Positions 18,138 to 27,301 of a stretch of 64,000 nt of DNA are shown piece by piece. A program made the position numbers and the translations under genes. The notes under the pieces are model-generated. The model was not told the DNA's origin. It saw only the letters and a list, made by a program, of their open reading frames with translations, and made no database searches. Source of the stretch: Paraburkholderia fynbosensis (GTDB taxonomy: Bacteria > Pseudomonadota > Gammaproteobacteria > Burkholderiales > Burkholderiaceae); contig NZ_CADIKI010000001.1 in assembly GCF_902859935.1 (NCBI RefSeq), positions 620,001 through 684,000 of the forward strand, written 5' to 3'. How positions within the stretch are numbered: the stretch's first letter is position 1; every line of letters begins with the position of its first letter.

Positions 18138-18435
18138 GATGATGATGGCCGAGTGACGATCGCATCATCATAGCGGGTGCCGGCATCGGCTCGATCAAGC
18201 GGGTGATGAGGGTCGTCGTTGTTGTGACGATGGGCAGATGGGTATGCGCGTCACACCGGCTCTGGTTGCCCCTCATGGCGCTCATGCAGAGCATGCTGTG
18301 TCACGCGCACGGATGCCTCGCGAAATCGTCGCGCGTCATGCGGCCCTGGTGCGGACTCGAGGTGGCCTCAATCGCGCGAGGCGCGCATTTGCATTCCACG
18401 CAGCCGATCGCGGTGAACGCTGTCACTACTCTCGA

Positions 18436-19698
18436 TCAACGGCTTGGCGCCAGTTCCTCTTCACGCTCCAGCGAGCGGGTGTCGCGCAGTGCCGGAAACA
18501 GCTTCATCCACAGCAAGGCGACCGTGATCGTCGCGATGCCGCCGACCAGCACCGCCGTGCGCGCACCCCACCACCCCGCCGTCACGCCCGATTCGAATTC
18601 GCCGAGTTGGTTCGAGGTGCCAATGAAAAGCGAATTGACCGCGCTCACACGGCCGAGCATTTCGTCGGGCGTGCGCAATTGCACAAGGGACAGGCGCACC
18701 ACCACGCTGATGGTGTCCGACGCACCCAACGCCATCAGCGCAAACAGCGACACGAAGAATTGATGCGACAGACCGAACACCACCGTGGCCAGGCCGAACG
18801 CGATCACGCCGCCGAACATCGCCGCGCCGGGCCGGTTGCGCAACGGGAAGTGCGCAAGCCAGATGGTGCCCGCGAGCGCGCCGATCGCGGTGCCCGAGCG
18901 CAGCAGACCGAGACCGAGCGGCCCCGTGTGCAGCACGTCGCGCGCGAAGATCGGCAACAGCGCGGTCGCGCCGCCAAACAGGACGGCGAACAGATCGAGC
19001 GAGAGTGCGCCGAGAATCACTGGCTCCTTGCGGATAAACGCGATGCCCGAAAAGATCGACTCGAGCGTCACGGGCGCGCGGCGCGCGGATTTCATTTGCA
19101 GCGGGATGCTCCACACGGATGCGGCGGCGGCCGCGAACGACAGCGTGCACGCGAGGTAGGCAGCGCCCGGACCGATGCCATACAGCAGACCACCCAGCGC
19201 GGGACCGGCGATCTGCGCCGTCTGATTCGCGGAGGTGGCCCATGCGGTCGCTTTCGGCAAATAGCCGCGCGGCACGACGGCGGGCAACAGCGAGGCGACC
19301 GCGGGCGATTCGAACGCGCGCGCCGCGCCGACGCAGGCGGCCAGCACATAGATGACCGGCGCACTGATCCAGCCGCCGAAGGTGCCGAAAGCGAACAGCA
19401 ACGCAGCGACGCTTTCGAGGCTTTGGCAGATGGCTGCGATGCGGCGGCGGTCGTAGCGGTCGGCGACGTGGCCAACCACCAGCGTCAGCAGGAACATCGG
19501 CAGAAATTGCGCGAGGCCGACGAGGCCCAGCGCGAAGGCGCTATGCGTGAGCGCGTAGATGTGCCAGCCCATCGCCACGGCGAGCATCTGGAATGACAGC
19601 GACGACAGGATGCGCGTGCACCAGAAGCGCTGGAATGGGGGGTGTTTCGGGAGGCTGAAGGTGGGGGAATCGGTGGGATCGGCGGGAGACGGAGGCAT
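18436..19698 (-). CDS. MFS exporter (EntS/MFS_3-like)
   Basis: 420 residues, about twelve helices. The start contains FQRFWCTRILSSLSFQMLAV, then LGLVGLAQFLPMFLLTLVVG followed by HVADRYDRRRI, the MFS motif A typical of the EntS/DHA3 branch. Members export siderophores, macrolides or other small molecules. No siderophore biosynthesis gene is nearby, so the substrate is open. The protein ends with a charged tail. Confidence 0.86.
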   Translation of the reverse strand: MPPSPADPTDSPTFSLPKHPPFQRFWCTRILSSLSFQMLAVAMGWHIYALTHSAFALGLVGLAQFLPMFLLTLVVGHVADRYDRRRIAAICQSLESVAALLFAFGTFGGWISAPVIYVLAACVGAARAFESPAVASLLPAVVPRGYLPKATAWATSANQTAQIAGPALGGLLYGIGPGAAYLACTLSFAAAAASVWSIPLQMKSARRAPVTLESIFSGIAFIRKEPVILGALSLDLFAVLFGGATALLPIFARDVLHTGPLGLGLLRSGTAIGALAGTIWLAHFPLRNRPGAAMFGGVIAFGLATVVFGLSHQFFVSLFALMALGASDTISVVVRLSLVQLRTPDEMLGRVSAVNSLFIGTSNQLGEFESGVTAGWWGARTAVLVGGIATITVALLWMKLFPALRDTRSLEREEELAPSR

Positions 19699-19960
19699 CG
19701 GTGGGTTGCTCTTTACGTAGCGGGCTTGGGCGGGCGCTAGTTTAGTGCAGGATGCGCATCACCACGATGTCGAACCGCCTGCGGCTATCTCGTGAACCTT
19801 GCGGCCGACTCGGCGACGACGTCGCGGCGGCTCATCGCAAGGGGCATCGTGGTGTAGAAAGGCCCCGATCACGCCGGCTGCGGCCATTCTGCGCATACTC
19901 CTGAACTATAGATATTTGCCGTGCGCTACACTTTCGGGCTCGAACCGGAGACCGCCACCA

Positions 19961-21616
19961 GTGCACACAATTAAATCCGCAAATCGTACAGCAGAATTGC
20001 TATCGTTCCTCGTCTTTCTCGCGGGGATAGCGGCGGCAACTATCACTCTGGCGGTAATCGCCCGGACGTATCTCCCCCTCTTCTCCAGCGATTACGAGCA
20101 GGTTTTTTTTCGCGCCGCCCAATTGAAGCACGGAGAGATCAGCGTCGCGGACTTCGTGTTTCGCCGACAGGTTGACCACCCCCATTTCATTGTCTTCAGC
20201 TTGGCTTTTCTGGATGTCATGTACTTCGGGGGGCGCGCATGGTTGCTGTACGCGGCCAGTTTTGCATTTTGTTTGGCGACCATCGCAACAATCTCAGCGT
20301 CCATTTTTGGATCTGAACGGGATCGCGCGACACGCTTCGCGCTGATCGGTCTTGCAACCTTCCTTCTGCTTGGCCCTCAAAACATAGGCATCCTTGAGTG
20401 GCCGTTTCAGGTCACATTGATCGGCACCGCGTCTCTGATAACAGTAGCCTCGTATTTACTCACGCGCGATCAAACTGTATCGAAGTCATTCGTCGCCGGG
20501 CTGCTCCTCGCTGTCGCGATCATCAGTCATGGGGCTGGCGTTCTGGCGATTCCTGTTCTGATCGCATTCGCTTTAATAATGCGCAGAAAGAGCTTCGCCG
20601 TTATTGCGGTTTTGCTCACGGTGGAATTTTCGGTGTACGCGGCTCACTATCCGACGACACCTCATATCCAACTGGCGGCGATATTAGCGAAAATGATCCA
20701 CGCGCCGTCTGCCTGGATCGGAATCCCGGCATACGTCTCGTATTTGCTCGGACACGGAGTGGCGTTCGGAGCGCTGAGCGCTGCCGCCGATGCGATTCTG
20801 GGTGCCGTTGGACTCTGTGCCTATTTCTTTTCGATCGTCCGGTTTGTACGCTTCAAACAGGGCAGTGCGCACCTCGTGTTTGTTTCGACCTTCGGCCTGC
20901 TCGCCTGTATGACGAGTGTCACACTCAACATCGCCTACGAGGACTTGCGCAATGCGAATGTGAACTTCAGCTATTTTTTCGCTGTTCGGTATCTGCCGTG
21001 GACTGCCCTTTTCTGGATCGGAACATTTGCGAATTCAATTAGTGCCGCCCGCTCGGTGCGCGTTGCGGCGCCTGCGATCTCCGCAGTGGCGGCCGTCTTT
21101 CTCGCCATTGGCTCAATTCCTGCGATTCAACGGACTAACGCGGACTTCTCTTCGCGAGTCGCCGTCCTCGACAACTTCGGTTGTCTGGAGAAAGTTTCCG
21201 CATGTGTGCTTTCGCGCGCCGTGAGCCTGCCGGTCGATTCAGTTCGTCCATGGAGCGCGAGGGTGTTCGGGTGGCAGCGGGAAGTCGGCGTATCGAATCT
21301 TCCCAGCGAAAACGCGTGTGTTGGAGGAGCGCAAACCAAGTTTTCGCGGGACTCGATGCTGGAACACGTGATCAGCGTGCAACCCGCCGACTTCTCCGAC
21401 GTGAATTGGAGCCGGGGCATATCGAGAACGCGAGCGGGCTTCTTCGTCAGCAATGCTTCGGTAGTGGCGGATTTGAAGCCGTGCGACGTCGTCAAGCTGG
21501 CCGACGGCACGGTCCGCGGAATCGTCGAGATAGATGGTCGTAACGTCTATGTTGAAGGCGGACTGTTACCAGCCAGTGCAGGCTACCCCGCCATGATCGA
21601 AGTAATTCAGCACTAG
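19961..21616 (+). CDS. large polytopic membrane protein of unknown function (possible GT-C type)
   Basis: 551 residues from a GTG start with GGAG upstream (the frame is open to 19799 but that part looks non-coding). About ten hydrophobic helices occupy residues 12-400, followed by a soluble C-terminal domain of about 150 residues with several Cys (FGCLEKVSACVL, NACVGGAQ, LKPCDVVKLADG). An acidic loop after the first helix (LPLFSSDYEQVFF) is the arrangement seen in GT-C membrane glycosyltransferases, so a role in surface polysaccharide or lipid modification is possible. I do not recognise the family. By eye its base composition is more AT-rich than the flanks, suggesting transfer; it sits next to an IS remnant and a tRNA gene. 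Confidence 0.7.
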   Translation: MHTIKSANRTAELLSFLVFLAGIAAATITLAVIARTYLPLFSSDYEQVFFRAAQLKHGEISVADFVFRRQVDHPHFIVFSLAFLDVMYFGGRAWLLYAASFAFCLATIATISASIFGSERDRATRFALIGLATFLLLGPQNIGILEWPFQVTLIGTASLITVASYLLTRDQTVSKSFVAGLLLAVAIISHGAGVLAIPVLIAFALIMRRKSFAVIAVLLTVEFSVYAAHYPTTPHIQLAAILAKMIHAPSAWIGIPAYVSYLLGHGVAFGALSAAADAILGAVGLCAYFFSIVRFVRFKQGSAHLVFVSTFGLLACMTSVTLNIAYEDLRNANVNFSYFFAVRYLPWTALFWIGTFANSISAARSVRVAAPAISAVAAVFLAIGSIPAIQRTNADFSSRVAVLDNFGCLEKVSACVLSRAVSLPVDSVRPWSARVFGWQREVGVSNLPSENACVGGAQTKFSRDSMLEHVISVQPADFSDVNWSRGISRTRAGFFVSNASVVADLKPCDVVKLADGTVRGIVEIDGRNVYVEGGLLPASAGYPAMIEVIQH

Positions 21617-21773
21617 CATGCGAGCCGCATCGCGCGGTCGTGTCATTTGCTGCGGGTGAAAGGCTGCATCGGATTTAGTTGAACAGTAAGCGTGTTGCGG
21701 ATCTTGCAATTACCCACAACTCTGTTGCGAAACCTGGTAACCTGGCCTTCGTCGTATTTCGTGTGCGCGCGAG

Positions 21774-21897
21774 ATGGCCGGCAACCGACAGGCGGACGAA
21801 CGAGCGGGGTTCGACAAGGAAGTCGAGGCGAGCGAATTTCAGAATGCGAGACTACGCAAGCGGTTTGGCGTGATGCTGAAGAGGTTGTGGTCGGGGC
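21774..21897 (+). pseudogene. probable IS4-family transposase N-terminal remnant
   Basis: The reading EVEASEFQNARLRKRFGVML followed by KRLWSG resembles the N-terminal DNA-binding segment of IS4/Tn5-type transposases (EF-x-x-A-x-L-x-x-R-x-x-K-R pattern). No continuation of the transposase and no terminal inverted repeats are visible. This is a short fossil between the odd membrane protein and tRNA-Ser. The assignment rests on a short motif. Confidence 0.4.
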
Positions 21898-21979
21898 CGG
21901 CGGATTCCCTGCGCGTGTCAGGATTGGCCCTCGACGAAACCCTACTTTTATGGCACAGATCCGATTTTGAATCGGCCGC

Positions 21980-21999
21980 AAAACCCCTTATGGGAAGGG
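21980..21999 (-). terminator. terminator of tRNA-Ser
   Basis: On the minus strand a hairpin CCCTT-CCCAT-AAGGG is followed by GTTTT, directly after the tRNA 3' CCA end. The stem is short. Confidence 0.5.
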
Positions 22000-22090
22000 T
22001 GGCGGAGAGACGGGGATTCGAACCCCGGATAGGTTATTAACCTATACACGCTTTCCAGGCGTGCGACTTAAACCGCTCATCCATCTCTCC
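22000..22090 (-). tRNA. tRNA-Ser, anticodon GGA
   Basis: The minus strand folds as a class II tRNA. The acceptor stem is GGAGAGA/TCTCTCC with discriminator G and encoded CCA, the anticodon loop is CTGGAAA (anticodon GGA), there is a long variable arm around AGGTTAATAACCT, and the T arm is CGGGGTTCGAATCCCCG. It reads UCC/UCU codons. Its 3' end faces the compositionally odd segment 19.7-22.0 kb, the usual orientation for island integration. Confidence 0.95.
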
Positions 22091-22103
22091 GGCGGGGAGC
22101 CGA

Positions 22104-22109
22104 ATTATA
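22104..22109 (-). promoter_or_regulatory. -10 element (TATAAT) of tRNA-Ser
   Basis: A consensus TATAAT lies on the minus strand 14 bases before the tRNA 5' end. A GC-rich stretch typical of a stable-RNA discriminator follows. No strong -35 element is evident. Confidence 0.5.
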
Positions 22110-22150
22110 GCAAACTTCGCGCCGTGCGCCACACCCATGCGAAAACCCGC

Positions 22151-24169
22151 TCAAGGATGCCGGATATAGTCCACCAGCGCGATCGTATAAGCATCCGGTT
22201 TGCGGTCGATCAGACTCACGCCGATCGCCACCAGGAACCCGGCCGGCACGCCAAACACGCCCGAACTGATCGGCTCGATGCCGAACCAGCGCGCGCCCGT
22301 GAAGCCCGTCATCTGCGTAAAGAACGGATAGGTCGAGACGATGTAATAGATGCACACCACGAGCCCCGCCACCATGCCGGCCACGGCGCCGAGCCGCGTC
22401 GTGCGCTTCCAGAACACGCCGAGCACCAGCACCGGAAACAGACTCGACGCCGCCAGCGAAAACGCCGCACCCACCAGAAACAGAATATTCCCCGTGTTCA
22501 GCGACGCCACATACGACGCGAACAGCGCCACCCCCAACAGCAGAATCTTCGAGATCGTCACACGCCGCTGGCTCGACGCGCCGGGATCGACCATGTGGTA
22601 GTACACGTCGTGCGACAACGCGTTGGCGATCGTCAGCAGCAATCCGTCCGCGGTCGACAGCGCCGCGGCCAGCGCGCCGGCCGCGATTAAACCCGACATC
22701 ACATACGGTAGCCCCGCGATCTCAGGCGCGGCGAGCACCACCATGTCCGGCTGCATCTGGATCTCGCTCCACCGCACAATGCCGTCGCCGTTCGTATCGG
22801 CGAGGCTGATCAGGCTCGGTTCGACCTTGCGCCATTGCATCAACCATTGCGGCAGATCGGCAAAGTGATGGCCGACCAGGTTGCTCAACATCTCGTACTT
22901 GATCAACACCGCGAGCACCGGCACCGTCAAATAGAACAGCGCGACGAAAAACAACGTCCAGCCGACCGAGCGGCGCGCGGACGCCACCGAAGTCGTCGTG
23001 TTATAGCGCGTCAGGATATGCGGCAGGCTCGCCGTGCCGAGCGACAGACACAGCAGCAGTGAAAGAAAATTACGCTCGTGGATGCGCCGATCCTCGTCGT
23101 TGACCGCGGGAAACGGCTCGTGCATCGGCACCGGCGCGGCCGCGCGCATCAGCATTTCGTCGCGATGCCGGGTCCAGACGATCTGCGCGGCGGCGGCGTC
23201 GCGGGGGAACTGTTCGAGTGCCCTTTCGCGCTCCTTGATGTCGCGCAGCGGACCATTGTGGCGGCGCAGATCGGCGACTTCCTGCGTGAGCCGCTGCTTC
23301 TCGTCGACGAACGATTGCGGCAACGCGTCGAGGCGCATCTGCATCAGCGTCGCGCGGCGTCGATAGTCGTCGCGCACGGTCTGTTCGAGCGGCGCATCGC
23401 GCACCTGCTGCTCGAGGCGTTCCATGCGCGCCATCAAACGGCCATAACTGACTTGCGGCGCCCAGCCGAGGCCGTCCTTATGCGCGATCATCGACACGGG
23501 AATCAGGATCGCCGCGATCAGAATGATGTACTGCGCGACCTGCGTCCACGTGACGGCACGCATGCCGCCCAGAAACGAGCACACTAGAATGCCCGCGAGT
23601 CCGCAGAAAATGCCGATGGCAAAATCCACGCCGATAAAACGCGTCGCAATCAGTCCGACGCCCTGGATCTGCGCGACCAGATAGACGAACGAGCACAGGA
23701 TCGCGGCCAGCGCGGCGAGCCCGCGCACCGCGTTGCTCGAAAAGCGCGTGCCGAGAAAATCGGGAATCGTGTAGCGCGCGAGCTTGCGCACGTAGGGCGC
23801 AAGGAGGAACGCGACAAGGCAATAGCCGCCGGTCCAGCCCATCAGATACGCGAGACCGTCGTATCCGGTTGCATAGATCGACCCGGCCAGTCCGATGAAC
23901 GACGCGGCCGACAACCAGTCGGCCGCGGTCGCCATGCCGTTGAACGCGGACGGCACGCGCCGCCCCGCCACGTAGTATTCGACCAGATCGGACGTACGCG
24001 AGAGCACCCCGATCACCGCGTACACCGCGATCGGCACGAACAGGAACACATAGCCGATCCATACACCCGGGCCGGTGTTGCGCTCGATACGCCACATCAC
24101 GTAGATAAACAGCAGGAAGCCAAGCGTATATAGCGCGTAGGAGCGGATCAGCCGATGCGTAAGTTTCAT
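22151..24169 (-). CDS. sodium:solute symporter (ActP/VC_2705-like) with coiled-coil insert and EF-hand-like loop
   Basis: 672 residues, longer than the usual 550-590 of acetate-type symporters. Conserved parts are VEYYVAGRRVPSAFNGMATA followed by ADWLSAASFIGLAG, RYTIPDFLGTRFSS, and GALAAALSTADGLLLTIANA followed by LSHDVYY. A hydrophilic insert at about residues 243-345 is rich in heptad-like charged residues (probable coiled coil). Residues 458-469 read DTNGDGIVRWSE, a textbook 12-residue EF-hand loop. The start at 24169 is four bases behind the stop of the DUF4212 subunit gene, so the two form a unit. The likely substrate is acetate or another small carboxylate, in line with acetyl-CoA synthetase next door. 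Confidence 0.88.
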   Translation of the reverse strand: MKLTHRLIRSYALYTLGFLLFIYVMWRIERNTGPGVWIGYVFLFVPIAVYAVIGVLSRTSDLVEYYVAGRRVPSAFNGMATAADWLSAASFIGLAGSIYATGYDGLAYLMGWTGGYCLVAFLLAPYVRKLARYTIPDFLGTRFSSNAVRGLAALAAILCSFVYLVAQIQGVGLIATRFIGVDFAIGIFCGLAGILVCSFLGGMRAVTWTQVAQYIILIAAILIPVSMIAHKDGLGWAPQVSYGRLMARMERLEQQVRDAPLEQTVRDDYRRRATLMQMRLDALPQSFVDEKQRLTQEVADLRRHNGPLRDIKERERALEQFPRDAAAAQIVWTRHRDEMLMRAAAPVPMHEPFPAVNDEDRRIHERNFLSLLLCLSLGTASLPHILTRYNTTTSVASARRSVGWTLFFVALFYLTVPVLAVLIKYEMLSNLVGHHFADLPQWLMQWRKVEPSLISLADTNGDGIVRWSEIQMQPDMVVLAAPEIAGLPYVMSGLIAAGALAAALSTADGLLLTIANALSHDVYYHMVDPGASSQRRVTISKILLLGVALFASYVASLNTGNILFLVGAAFSLAASSLFPVLVLGVFWKRTTRLGAVAGMVAGLVVCIYYIVSTYPFFTQMTGFTGARWFGIEPISSGVFGVPAGFLVAIGVSLIDRKPDAYTIALVDYIRHP

Positions 24170-24173
24170 CGGC

Positions 24174-24596
24174 TCAGCGTCCGGGCCCGGTTGACGCGTT
24201 GGCATCGGCATTCGCGCTTGCGCTGGCTGCGGCGTTCGCGCTCGCGCTCGCATCGGCATTGGCATCGGCATCGGCATCGAACGCACGTTGCAGGCGCCGG
24301 TCGGCACGCTGCATCAGCACGATATACACGACGATTAGCGCGAGGTAGACGAGGATCGCGCCCTGTGCGCCGAAATAGAACGGCAGACTGAAACCGCCGA
24401 TGCGCACGTGCGCCAACATGAGGGCGATCAGAGGCAGCACGAACGACACGACGAAGCCGATGGTCATGAGCGCCGCGATCAGCGCGAGATTGAAGCGCCA
24501 GTACGTTTGATGCGCACGCGCCATCGCCGCCGAGACCGCGGGCGGTTCGGGCGCGGGATGAAGCGTAGCGTGAGAGGAGTGGTGCGACGCGGCCAT
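24174..24596 (-). CDS. DUF4212 small subunit of sodium/solute symporter
   Basis: 140 residues. Two hydrophobic helices (residues 36-62 and 74-96) enclose the DUF4212 signature HQTYWRFNLALIAALMTIGF, then GGFSLPFYFGAQGAILVYL. Proteins of this type accompany VC_2705-like symporters. The C-terminal residues 107-135 are an Asp/Ala/Asn/Ser low-complexity tail encoded by near-repeats of a GCATCG-type hexamer, which is unusual for the family. The start at ATG 24596 lacks a strong ribosome-binding site; MARAHQTYW (residue 25) is the alternative. Confidence 0.82.
   Translation of the reverse strand: MAASHHSSHATLHPAPEPPAVSAAMARAHQTYWRFNLALIAALMTIGFVVSFVLPLIALMLAHVRIGGFSLPFYFGAQGAILVYLALIVVYIVLMQRADRRLQRAFDADADANADASASANAAASASANADANASTGPGR
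24192..24278. repeat. imperfect hexanucleotide repeat within the DUF4212 gene
   Basis: A run of GGCATC/GGCATT/GCTCGC-type six-base units, encoding alternating D-A, N-A and S-A pairs on the minus strand. Because the unit is a multiple of three, slippage would change tail length without breaking the frame. Confidence 0.7.
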
Positions 24597-24763
24597 GCGC
24601 CTATTTAACAAAAAGCCACCGGCCAGGCAATCGGGATTGTCCGCGCGGTGGCATCGACGGTGTGGCCTAAGTGGTCCAGGCAGACGACAAGTGATCACGC
24701 TTTGCGTCAGGTCAAGCGCGCATCGCTCGACACGCGCTTGTCACGACCCGGACCAACCACCGC

Positions 24764-26746
24764 TCAGAGCGACTCGCCGAGCTGATCGAGAATCGCCGGG
24801 TTTTCCAGGGTGGACACGTCCTGAGTGATGGCCTCGCCCTTCGCGAGCGAGCGCAACAGGCGGCGCATGATCTTGCCCGAACGCGTCTTCGGCAGGTTTT
24901 CGCCGAAGCGGATGTCCTTCGGCTTCGCGATCGGACCGATCTCCTTGCCCACCCAGTTGCGCAGTTCGTTGGCGAGCTTCACGGCCGCCTCGGCTTGCGG
25001 ACGCGCGCCCTTGAGCACGACGAACGCGCACACGGCCTCACCCGTGGTCGCATCGGGCCGGCCCACCACCGCGGCCTCGGCCACGAGCGGATTCGACACC
25101 AGCGCCGACTCGATCTCCATCGTCCCTAGCCGGTGACCCGACACGTTGAGCACGTCGTCGATGCGGCCCATGATCGTGAAGTAGCCGGTCTCCTTGTCGC
25201 GCACCGCGCCGTCGCCGGCGAGATACAGCGTACCGCCGAGTTCTTCGGGGAAGTAGCTCTTCTTATAGCGGTCCGGGTCGCCCCATACGTTGCGCAGCAT
25301 CGACGGCCACGGACGCTTCACCACCAGAATGCCGCCCTGCCCTTTCGGTACGTCCTGCCCGGTTTCGTCGACAACCGCCGCCATGATGCCCGGCAGCGGC
25401 AGCGTGCACGAACCCGGCACGAGCGGCGTGGCGCCCGGCAGCGGCGTGATCATGTGGCCGCCGGTTTCGGTTTGCCACCACGTATCGACGATCGGGCAGC
25501 GGCCGCCGCCGACATTCTCGTGATACCACACCCACGCTTCCGGATTGATCGGCTCGCCGACCGTGCCGATGATGCGCAGCGTCGACAGGTCATAGCTCTT
25601 CGGATGCACTTTCGCGTCGGCCTCGGCGGCCTTGATCAGCGAGCGGATCGCGGTCGGCGCGGTGTAGAACAGCGTGACCTTGTGCTTCGCGATCATGTCC
25701 CAGAAGCGCCCGGCGTTCGGATAGGTCGGCACGCCTTCGAACACGACCTGGGTGCCGCCGAGCGTCAGCGGGCCATACGCGATATAGCTATGGCCGGTAA
25801 TCCAGCCGATGTCGGCGGTACACCAGAACACGTCGGTGGGCTTCCAGTCGAAGGTCCACTTCAGGGTCTGCGCGGCCCACAGCAGATAGCCGCCCGTGCT
25901 GTGCTGCACGCCCTTGGGCTTGCCGGTCGAGCCGGACGTATAGAGGATGAAGAGGGGATGCTCGGCGCCGACCCACTCGGGCGCGCATTGATCCGACTCG
26001 GCTTGCGCGAGCTCGTGCATCCACAGGTCGCGGCCTTCGTTCCACGCGACTTTGCCGCCGGTGCGCTGATACACGATCACGCTCGTGACCGCTTCGCAGC
26101 CGCCCATCGCGAGGGCTTCGTCGGCGATGTTCTTCAGCGGCAAGGCCTTGCCGCCGCGCATCTGTTCGTCGGACGTGACGAGCGCGACCGCGCCCACGTC
26201 CACCAGCCGCTCATTGAGCGACTTCGACGAGAAGCCGCCGAACACCACTGAATGCGTCGCACCGATGCGCGCGCAAGCCTGCATCGCGACGATGCCTTCG
26301 ATCGACATCGGCATATAGATCACCACGCGGTCACCCTTCTTCACGCCGCGCTTTTTCAGCGCGTTCGCAAAGCGCGACACGCGTTGCAGCAGATCCTGAT
26401 AGGTGACGTTGGTGACGGTGCCGTCGTCGGCCTCGAAGACGATCGCGACGCGCCCGCCATTGCCGGCTTCGACATGACGGTCGATGCTGTTATACGACGC
26501 GTTCAGCTGACCGTCTTCGAACCACGTGTAGAACGGTGCCTTCGATTCGTCGAGCACCTTGGTGAAGGGGGTCTTCCAGCTCAGCGTCTCGCGAGCGAGG
26601 CGCCCCCAGAAGCCTTCGTAATCGCGTTGCGCTTCGGCGGCCAGCGCCTGGTACGCGTCCATGCCGGAGATGGTCGCGCCTGCCGCTGCTTCAGCGGAGG
26701 GCGGGAAAACACGGCGTTCCTGAAGAACCGATTCAATCGCAGACAT
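24764..26746 (-). CDS. acs: acetyl-CoA synthetase
   Basis: 660 residues, the full length of Acs (AMP-forming acetate:CoA ligase). Motifs: ATP-binding [20 protein letters not shown], acetate/AMP pocket [36 protein letters not shown] with [20 protein letters not shown], and the acetylation site motif [11 protein letters not shown] (K625). Start ATG 26746 has AAGGGG upstream; the frame extends to 26992 without Acs similarity. It is downstream in orientation of nothing else, and lies beside the symporter pair that could bring acetate in. Confidence 0.96.
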   Translation of the reverse strand: MSAIESVLQERRVFPPSAEAAAGATISGMDAYQALAAEAQRDYEGFWGRLARETLSWKTPFTKVLDESKAPFYTWFEDGQLNASYNSIDRHVEAGNGGRVAIVFEADDGTVTNVTYQDLLQRVSRFANALKKRGVKKGDRVVIYMPMSIEGIVAMQACARIGATHSVVFGGFSSKSLNERLVDVGAVALVTSDEQMRGGKALPLKNIADEALAMGGCEAVTSVIVYQRTGGKVAWNEGRDLWMHELAQAESDQCAPEWVGAEHPLFILYTSGSTGKPKGVQHSTGGYLLWAAQTLKWTFDWKPTDVFWCTADIGWITGHSYIAYGPLTLGGTQVVFEGVPTYPNAGRFWDMIAKHKVTLFYTAPTAIRSLIKAAEADAKVHPKSYDLSTLRIIGTVGEPINPEAWVWYHENVGGGRCPIVDTWWQTETGGHMITPLPGATPLVPGSCTLPLPGIMAAVVDETGQDVPKGQGGILVVKRPWPSMLRNVWGDPDRYKKSYFPEELGGTLYLAGDGAVRDKETGYFTIMGRIDDVLNVSGHRLGTMEIESALVSNPLVAEAAVVGRPDATTGEAVCAFVVLKGARPQAEAAVKLANELRNWVGKEIGPIAKPKDIRFGENLPKTRSGKIMRRLLRSLAKGEAITQDVSTLENPAILDQLGESL

Positions 26747-27301
26747 CGACAACCCCTTGGTGAAGATGAAACGTAAAACCTGTGCCGGCGCGCCCGTGGC
26801 GCACCCTGTCCTGTGTCCGCGCGGACCCCGATGATCGACGCGCGCTGTCTCCAACCCTCGCGCAGCGAAACGCCGGGCGCCGCGCCGCAGCCTGTCTGTA
26901 CTGTCTGTCCATGCGGCGCTGCAGCATGGATGCGTGCGCGACGAGCTGGCTGCTCTCATGGTCAAACATAAGCGTTGCAACTTACCAGCCACTTACGCGA
27001 GCCGCATCGGCTTGCCCGCGAAAACCCTTAGCCGAGCGGACATACGACACGCCTATGCGACGTGCCGCGTAGGGTCTCAAGCGTGACGCACATGATGTAC
27101 GAGCGGCGCACTCGACACTACGCAAGTCCAGGCGCGCATGCTACGCGTTACACCACGTTTATGTATTCGAACTCGCATACCGCGTTGCACATCGCACGCG
27201 TTGCGACGTCGGGCATCCGCCCTTGTGTCCGCCCGGGTGCCTTTACGCTGGTTCGCACGGCCTCTTACAATGCTAACTGAACTAGCCGCCCGGACTCCAG
27301 C
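26747..27301. other. 555-base gene-free region upstream of acs and the EamA gene
   Basis: A divergent upstream region. A TACAAT hexamer at 27266-27271 could be the -10 element for the EamA gene starting at 27302. No convincing CRP, IHF or sigma-54 site was found. Small open frames here lack ribosome-binding sites. Confidence 0.4.

Noticed and set aside
19741..22000. Search for a duplicated tRNA-Ser 3' end (attachment site) at the far end of the odd segment
   Set aside because: GGCTCGAACCGGAGACC near 19938 resembles a T-arm motif, but it is not a direct repeat of the tRNA end.
24170..24307. N-terminal extension of the symporter with repeated Met-Pro residues
   Set aside because: It reads the DUF4212 hexamer repeat in another frame; the symporter start at 24169 matches the family.
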